Shown in pieces: positions 15,039 through 20,169 of a DNA stretch of 20,169 bases; within the stretch, counting starts at the first letter, position 1, and each line of letters begins with the position of its first letter. The stretch lies in NCBI GenBank assembly GCA_903879825.1, contig CAIRND010000115.1, forward strand, positions 1 through 20,169, written 5' to 3'. Below the pieces are notes generated by a model. The model worked only from the letters and a program-made list of their open reading frames with translations. It was not told the origin of the DNA and did no database searches. The position numbers and the translations under genes were made by a program. This stretch comes from an uncultured Geobacteraceae bacterium. Its GTDB lineage: Bacteria > Desulfobacterota > Desulfuromonadia > Geobacterales > Pseudopelobacteraceae.

Positions 15039-15731
15039 ATGGTAAAACGTTCGGTATTACTCCTTGCTGCGGTAACCGTTGGCCTGATATCGGGATGCGC
15101 GGCACAACCACCCCAGCCTGCTTACAACCCCATGTTTTATAAACAAATGCTTGTGCCATCTGCGGCTCAAAATGAACCGTCTGGTGACGATCTTAAAACA
15201 CTCCTTGCAAAGAATGATCTGCCGGGACTGAAAGCCTATATAGTGAGACATCCGGAAGAGCTGACGACAACCAAAAATGTAAAAATGCGCTTACGCTTTA
15301 CCGGACCGGCAGAATTGCGCATCATCGACATAGAACAGCTGGTGAAAGACGGCAATAAAGATGCGCTGATTATTGCCCAGATACAGGTCGCGTCAGGCCC
15401 CTACAAAAAATTCTCCTCTGCGGAGAAAGCCGCTCTCAAAAAAATGGCTATTTCCGAAAAACTTGTGACGGCAATGATGGCCGTTACCGCAAAACACAAA
15501 AAAGAACAAAAACTTCTTGCAGAGCAGCAGCGCACTCCCCCGCCCGCCCCGGTACAATTAGTCCGTCAAGTCCCGCAACCGCCAGTCCCGCCACCGGCAC
15601 CGGTAGTCAATACCGTCGCAGAATGCCTGAAGCAGACCGCTGCCTTCGCTCTCTGCGACCAGGCAGGAGGCCTCCTCTCTTTTGGGTGCAAGGCCTTGGC
15701 ACGAACCCAGTTCAACTGCCCGGGGATGTGA
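15039..15731 (+). CDS. Lipoprotein with proline-rich linker and twin CX9C tail, unknown function
   Basis: The protein is 230 residues with GGGAGA 6 nt before ATG. The signal peptide ends GLISGC, with Cys20 as predicted lipid anchor. Residues 20-155 are mostly helical and unlike a family I know. A proline-rich linker (about residues 163-190; PVPPPAPVV) leads to a C-terminal domain with four cysteines arranged CLKQTAAFALC (CX9C), 10 residues, then CKALARTQFNC (CX9C). This spacing suggests a two-disulfide helical hairpin. It is likely an envelope protein anchored to the outer membrane. A similar layout (lipobox, helical N-terminus, Pro/Ala linker) recurs in the OmpA-like protein at 19285, but the sequences are not clearly homologous. 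Confidence 0.75.
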   Translation: MVKRSVLLLAAVTVGLISGCAAQPPQPAYNPMFYKQMLVPSAAQNEPSGDDLKTLLAKNDLPGLKAYIVRHPEELTTTKNVKMRLRFTGPAELRIIDIEQLVKDGNKDALIIAQIQVASGPYKKFSSAEKAALKKMAISEKLVTAMMAVTAKHKKEQKLLAEQQRTPPPAPVQLVRQVPQPPVPPPAPVVNTVAECLKQTAAFALCDQAGGLLSFGCKALARTQFNCPGM

Positions 15732-15841
15732 CAATTTTTCCCGCATAATTGCTTTTTTAAAAATCTGTGGTTTACTGTAACCAAACTGTTTTCAGGGCGA
15801 CCCGGCGAGAAAACATGAGGACACCATCACAGGAGACCTGT

Positions 15842-18800
15842 ATGCTTTTGTCACCGTCTGAATCAAAGGTCGAAAGCACCACACGCAGCATCCTCCTCTT
15901 CCTTTTTCTGGTCGTCGCCGGCCTGCTTGGCAACCATTTCAGATTCCCGATTTTCCTTGATATCGACTTCCTCTTCGGCAGTATCTTTGCTTTGCTGGCT
16001 TTACAACTATTCGGCCGTGGTCGTGGTGTTTTGGCTGCAGCCTTAATTGCCGTTTATACCTACTTCGCCTGGAATCATCCCTACACCATCATTATTATGA
16101 CCGCCGAAGTGGCGGTGGTCGGCTGGTTGATGGCTCGCCACAAATTGGGCATGGTGCTGGCCGATACGCTCTACTGGCTTATTATCGGCATTCCACTGGT
16201 CTATCTTTTTTTTCATGTCGTCATGCATCTCCCCCCGAACAATACGCAGTTTATTATGTCCAAACAGGCCATGAACGGCATTTTCAACGCCCTTATCGCC
16301 CGGCTGGTTTACAGCGGATATGCATTCAAAACCCGCTCCTCGCTCACCTCATACCGTGAAATAGTGTTTAACCTGCTGGCTTTTTTCGTCCTCTGCCCGG
16401 CATTGATCATGCTGGCCGTTGAAAGCAGAAATGATTATAACGAAAATGACCATCGTATTCGCACCGAATTAACTCAAGACAGTCAGAGCATGGACCAACG
16501 CCTCGAAACCTGGGTTGAGAGAAGAACAGCGGCTATCCGTGTTCTGGCACAGATGGCCGCGTCGCAATCCCCCCGGCAGATGCAGCCTTTTCTGGAAATG
16601 GCACAGAAGTCTGATGCCAATTTTGAACGGATTGGGCTACTGAACCATCAGGCAACCACTACCGCTTTCTACCCATCAACGGACGAGCTCGGCCATAGCA
16701 TTCTCGGCACTAATTTTGCCGACCGTCCTTACATTCCGCTGATGAGAAAAACACTCAAACCGATGCTTTCAGAAGTGGTTATGGGCAAATTTGGTGTGCC
16801 AAAACCGAGAATAATGGTCGTTGCACCGGTTGTTATCCGGGGAGCATATAACGGCTTCGCTATTGGCGTTCTAAATTTGGATCAAGTTAAACTGGCGTTA
16901 GATAATATCATTAATCAGAAGACAGAGCGCTATACGCTGCTGGATAGAAACAATAATGTCATCATGACCAATCGCAGCGATCAAAGGATCATGGCTCCCT
17001 TTGCGCGCGGCACGGGCACACTTCTTCCGTTAAAAAACGGCGTCAGCCAATGGCTGCCCACCTCTCCCGCCGATGCCCCTACGCTTAAACGCTGGGGGGA
17101 TTCGTACTATGTGGCGGAATCAAATATCGGCGTGCATTCAGAATGGAAGTTGATTCTGGAACAACCGGTAGAGCATTTTCAGAAAACACTCTTTGACCAC
17201 TATAGCGGCAACCTGGCCCTGCTGTTCGTCATTCTGGTTGCAACACTGATACTGGCCGAATTCTTGAGCCGGTCAATGGTTACGGCACTGGGACAACTCC
17301 GTTCGCTGACGCATAAGCTCCCACTGAAGCTGGCGAGAGAAAGTACGGATATCGCCTGGCCTGAAAGCGGAATTAAAGAGGTACATCATCTGATCACTAA
17401 TTTCAGTGACATGACCGATTCCCTTGCCGCAACATTTTATGAAATTCAGCAGATTAATGAATCGTTGGAGCAGCGGGTGGAGGAGCGAACGTTAGAGCTG
17501 TATGAGAGTGCACAACTGCTTCGCCTGAGCGAAACGAAGAGCCGAAACAGCGCTTCGCTGCTGCAAGGCGTTCTGGAGCATTTCCCCGGTGTGGTCTTCT
17601 GGAAAGACACCGAATCAGTGTACCTCGGCTGTAATAAAGCCTTTGCCGAAGCGGCGGGACTGACGACCGCAGCAGAGATTGTGGGAAAATCGGATTTTGA
17701 CCTGCCCTGGGCTGAGGCAGAAGCCACCAATTATCGCAGTCACGATCGACGTGTCATGGAAAGTGGCGATGCACAGCTGAACATTATTGAAACACAACAC
17801 CAGGCTGATAACACGACTGCATGGTTTGACACCTGCAAGGTGCCCCTCCGGGATGTCACTGGCACGGTGTACGGTGTCTTGGGTGCATCCTTCGACATTA
17901 CCGGCCACAAGCGGATGGAAGCTGATTTATACGTGGCAAAAATCGCCGCCGAAGCTGCCAATACCGCCAAAAGCAATTTTCTGGCAATAATGAGCCATGA
18001 GATCCGCACCCCCATGAACGGCATCATCGGCATGATCCAACTGCTTCAGCTTTCGACCACGCTGACGGCAGAGCAGCTCGAGTACACTGAAATCGCCAAA
18101 AAATCAGGTTTTGAACTGATAGGCCTGATTAACGACATCCTTGACCTCTCTAAAATCGAAGCAGACAAGATGGAATTGGAATCTGTCAGCTTCGACCTGC
18201 GGCGGCTGATTTCAGATACCATCGCCATCATGCAGTTTCAGGCGGCCGAAAAAACGGTGAAGCTGTCTGCATCCGTAGATGCCGGCGTGCCAACAGCCGT
18301 GACAGGTGATTCAGGCCGTCTGCGCCAGATAGTCATTAATCTTGTCGGCAACGCCATCAAATTTACCAGTAAAGGGGCGGTCTCGCTCACTATCAGCACG
18401 GAAAGCGAAGATGAACATTTCACCACGCTCCGCTTTCTGGTTCATGACAGCGGTATCGGCATACCGGCGGACAAAATCACACATATATTTGACACCTTCA
18501 CGCAGGCTGACGAATCAACAACGCGCACCTATGGCGGCAGTGGCTTGGGATTGGCAATCTGTAGGCAATTAGTCACACTGATGGGAGGAGAGATTGGTGT
18601 GGAGAGCACCGAAGGGGAAGGGTCTACCTTCTGGTTTACCGTTGTAATGGGTAAATCAGCAGCAATAGAAGCAGACCAGTGCAGCACACTTTCAGCGGGA
18701 GAGCAGGTACTTTTGCCACTTCCAGTGCCGGCTGCTGACACCATCCGCATCCTGTTGGCGGAGGACGACGCCCGGGCGCAGAAGATCGTTCCAAAATTAC

Positions 18801-19123
18801 TGAAACATCACGGTTATCTGGTTGATGTGGCGATTGACGGAAACATGGCATTGCGCGCACTTGAGACACACGACTATGCGTTAGTTTTGATGGACTGCAT
18901 GATGCCTGACATGAGTGGCTACGAGGTCACCGCCGTCATCCGCGATCCTGCTTCCGCCGTGAGACGCCACGATATCCCGATAATTGCGCTTACGGGCAAT
19001 GCCATGAAACAGGATCGCGACAGATGCCTCGCTGCCGGTATGAACGACCACCTCCCCAAGCCACTGTTGCTCCCCGATTTGCTTGCAAAACTTGAAATAT
19101 GGTTAAAGCCTGCTACACTGTGA
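15842..19123 (+). CDS. Multi-span hybrid sensor histidine kinase with Cache, PAS and receiver domains
   Basis: ATG 15842 has AGGAGA 5 nt upstream and gives 1093 residues; in-frame ATG 15815 has a weaker site. The N-terminus has several membrane helices within residues 16-198, a MASE-like integral sensor (GNHFRFPIFLDIDFLFGSI). It is followed by an extracytoplasmic double-Cache-like domain (about 200-455), another membrane helix (457-480), a HAMP-like linker and coiled coil, and a PAS domain (about 573-696). The kinase core has phosphoacceptor His719 in MSHEIRTPMN, NLVGNAIKFT, DSGIGIP, IFDTFTQAD and GSGLGLAICR. The receiver domain has AEDDA, phosphoacceptor Asp1018 (LMDCMMPD) and Lys in LPKP. 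It lacks HPt and output domains. Two sensing units in one chain suggest integration of membrane and periplasmic signals. No terminator separates it from the upstream lipoprotein gene. Confidence 0.94.
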   Translation: MLLSPSESKVESTTRSILLFLFLVVAGLLGNHFRFPIFLDIDFLFGSIFALLALQLFGRGRGVLAAALIAVYTYFAWNHPYTIIIMTAEVAVVGWLMARHKLGMVLADTLYWLIIGIPLVYLFFHVVMHLPPNNTQFIMSKQAMNGIFNALIARLVYSGYAFKTRSSLTSYREIVFNLLAFFVLCPALIMLAVESRNDYNENDHRIRTELTQDSQSMDQRLETWVERRTAAIRVLAQMAASQSPRQMQPFLEMAQKSDANFERIGLLNHQATTTAFYPSTDELGHSILGTNFADRPYIPLMRKTLKPMLSEVVMGKFGVPKPRIMVVAPVVIRGAYNGFAIGVLNLDQVKLALDNIINQKTERYTLLDRNNNVIMTNRSDQRIMAPFARGTGTLLPLKNGVSQWLPTSPADAPTLKRWGDSYYVAESNIGVHSEWKLILEQPVEHFQKTLFDHYSGNLALLFVILVATLILAEFLSRSMVTALGQLRSLTHKLPLKLARESTDIAWPESGIKEVHHLITNFSDMTDSLAATFYEIQQINESLEQRVEERTLELYESAQLLRLSETKSRNSASLLQGVLEHFPGVVFWKDTESVYLGCNKAFAEAAGLTTAAEIVGKSDFDLPWAEAEATNYRSHDRRVMESGDAQLNIIETQHQADNTTAWFDTCKVPLRDVTGTVYGVLGASFDITGHKRMEADLYVAKIAAEAANTAKSNFLAIMSHEIRTPMNGIIGMIQLLQLSTTLTAEQLEYTEIAKKSGFELIGLINDILDLSKIEADKMELESVSFDLRRLISDTIAIMQFQAAEKTVKLSASVDAGVPTAVTGDSGRLRQIVINLVGNAIKFTSKGAVSLTISTESEDEHFTTLRFLVHDSGIGIPADKITHIFDTFTQADESTTRTYGGSGLGLAICRQLVTLMGGEIGVESTEGEGSTFWFTVVMGKSAAIEADQCSTLSAGEQVLLPLPVPAADTIRILLAEDDARAQKIVPKLLKHHGYLVDVAIDGNMALRALETHDYALVLMDCMMPDMSGYEVTAVIRDPASAVRRHDIPIIALTGNAMKQDRDRCLAAGMNDHLPKPLLLPDLLAKLEIWLKPATL

Positions 19124-19174
19124 TACATACTTTTCGGAACGTAATCCACAAATTCTAAAAAGACCATTTTAGTC

Positions 19175-19204
19175 TTGACAGTGACCGGTACTTTGCAGTA
19201 TTTT
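19175..19204 (+). promoter_or_regulatory. Sigma70-type promoter for the OmpA-family gene
   Basis: A perfect -35 TTGACA (19175-19180) is followed after 18 bp by TATTTT (19199-19204). It lies about 80 bp upstream of ATG 19285. A short inverted repeat GCATA-TTTAT-TATGC lies at 19236-19250 in the leader. Confidence 0.5.
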
Positions 19205-19284
19205 TCCCGGCACTATCAGTGAAGTTCTCCGGATGGCATATTTATTATGCAACGTTCCTCACTTCAATTTAAAAGGAGCTCAAT

Positions 19285-20169
19285 ATGACCTTAACACAAG
19301 TAGTAAAAACAACTTCCCTTCTGGTCGCCGCAACTTCAATGGCAACGTTATTCGGCTGTGCCAATTACGAGGTAAATACAAAGCGCGGTGATATTCCGGG
19401 CCACTATATCCGCTATGAACTGCAAGAGGCTGACCGGGCGGTAGAATCTGCTCGTCAGGCCGGAAAAGACAAAACCTGCCCGGCTGAATTCAAAGCTGCT
19501 GAAGATGCAAAATTAAATGCCTATGATGTATTTAGAGCCTGCCACACCGAAGAGGGTGCCGCTCTGGCAAAACAGGCAACCGCCAAGGCGAAGGCTCTCT
19601 GTCCTCCGCAGATAGTCAAACAAGTTCCTGCTGCTGCACCGGCTCCTGTTATTGTACAGGCTCCGGCACCAATGCCTGCGCCAGCACCGAAACCAGCGCC
19701 AAAGCCCGCACCAGTGGCACCTTCCGCCAAACTGACGATAGTTCCCGAGTTAATCACCGCAGGGGGGACTGCCACACTTACCTGGTCATCCAATAACGCC
19801 ACAGGCTGTGAAATTCAGCCTACCATTGGTCCGGTTGAACCGCAGGGTTCACTGGTAATAATGCCTACTGACAACACCGGCTACACCCTGGTCTGCAAGG
19901 GTAACGGCGGCTCGGCACAGAGTGCGTCACGCATCGCCGTCATCGCTGCCCCTGCTCCGGTTATGGCCGTCGCTCAGCCAATGTCAGCACCAAAACTCTG
20001 TACCCAGACGGTCATCAATGTTCAGTTTGATACGCAGAAATATGACCTGAAACCACGCTACCATGATGAGTTGAAGAAACTGGCTGACTTCCTTACCGAG
20101 TTCCCTGATGCCACCGGTGTTATCGAAGGACACACTGATAGTGACGGCAATTTGGCCAGCAACATGAAA
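19285..20169 (+). CDS. OmpA-family lipoprotein, 3' end beyond the window
   Basis: ATG 19285 has AAAAGGAG 7 nt upstream; 295 codons are present and the frame is open at the right edge. The signal peptide ends TLFGC, with lipid anchor Cys25. Residues 30-110 are helical (YELQEADRAVESARQ) and resemble the DUF4398-type helical segments of envelope lipoproteins. A Pro/Ala/Lys-rich linker follows. An Ig-like segment comes next (LTIVPELITAGGTATLTWSS, with two cysteines that could pair). The last 50 residues begin the OmpA C-terminal peptidoglycan-binding domain (VINVQFDTQKYDLKP and IEGHTDSDG). It would tether the outer membrane to peptidoglycan. The remaining OmpA motif with the conserved Arg lies past the edge. 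Confidence 0.9.
   Translation, partial: MTLTQVVKTTSLLVAATSMATLFGCANYEVNTKRGDIPGHYIRYELQEADRAVESARQAGKDKTCPAEFKAAEDAKLNAYDVFRACHTEEGAALAKQATAKAKALCPPQIVKQVPAAAPAPVIVQAPAPMPAPAPKPAPKPAPVAPSAKLTIVPELITAGGTATLTWSSNNATGCEIQPTIGPVEPQGSLVIMPTDNTGYTLVCKGNGGSAQSASRIAVIAAPAPVMAVAQPMSAPKLCTQTVINVQFDTQKYDLKPRYHDELKKLADFLTEFPDATGVIEGHTDSDGNLASNMK

Noticed and set aside
19521..19802. Minus-strand Gly/Ala-rich 93-residue frame
   Set aside because: It is the complement of the Pro/Ala-rich linker and Ig-like segment of the OmpA-family gene, a composition artefact.

Overview
The window looks like chromosome from a Desulfuromonadales/Geobacteraceae-type bacterium. This is inferred from gene content: a seven-haem NapC/NirT-type inner-membrane cytochrome, a C-terminal-haem (class II-like) cytochrome c, a bacteriohaemerythrin, two large PAS-containing hybrid histidine kinases, a long chemoreceptor and several lipoproteins of unknown function. 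Base composition is near 50% GC by eye. No rRNA, tRNA, CRISPR array, transposase or integrase was seen.

Layout. 1-1895 (-) is the 5' part of an ImcH-like seven-haem cytochrome whose C-terminus looks like a Cache sensor domain; it runs off the left edge. Divergent from it, 2196-5427 (+) encodes a chemoreceptor followed 28 bp later by a PstS-like periplasmic binding protein. 5657-6322 (+) is a small SAM-dependent methyltransferase, convergent with 6331-7971 (-), a PhnD-type binding-protein/PAS sensor that ends in a four-cysteine module instead of a kinase. A 600-bp intergenic region (7972-8568) carries a sigma54-like promoter and a repeat element, then 8569-9855 (+) encodes a class II-like cytochrome c and a Met-rich lipoprotein. 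10140-10853 (-) is an unknown lipoprotein. 11071-14627 (+) encodes a small exported protein, a bacteriohaemerythrin and a three-PAS hybrid kinase. 15039-19123 (+) encodes a lipoprotein with a twin CX9C tail and a second, multi-membrane-span hybrid kinase. 19285 to the right edge (+) is the start of an OmpA-family lipoprotein.

How the genes fit together. Most of the window is signal reception at the inner membrane and periplasm: Cache, PstS-like, PhnD-like, PAS and haemerythrin modules feed chemotaxis or two-component output, beside electron-transfer proteins. No DNA-binding response regulator is present, so kinase outputs lie elsewhere.

The main non-genic discovery is repeats. Three copies of one imperfect-palindrome family occur at 5427-5591, 14631-14795 and 8382-8534. 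The first two are about 85% identical and inverted relative to each other; the third keeps the termini and part of the core but has different arm sequences. Separately, a roughly 180-bp near-perfect palindrome at 9898-10080 is bracketed by an exact 13-bp direct repeat, the footprint expected of an inserted MITE-like element.
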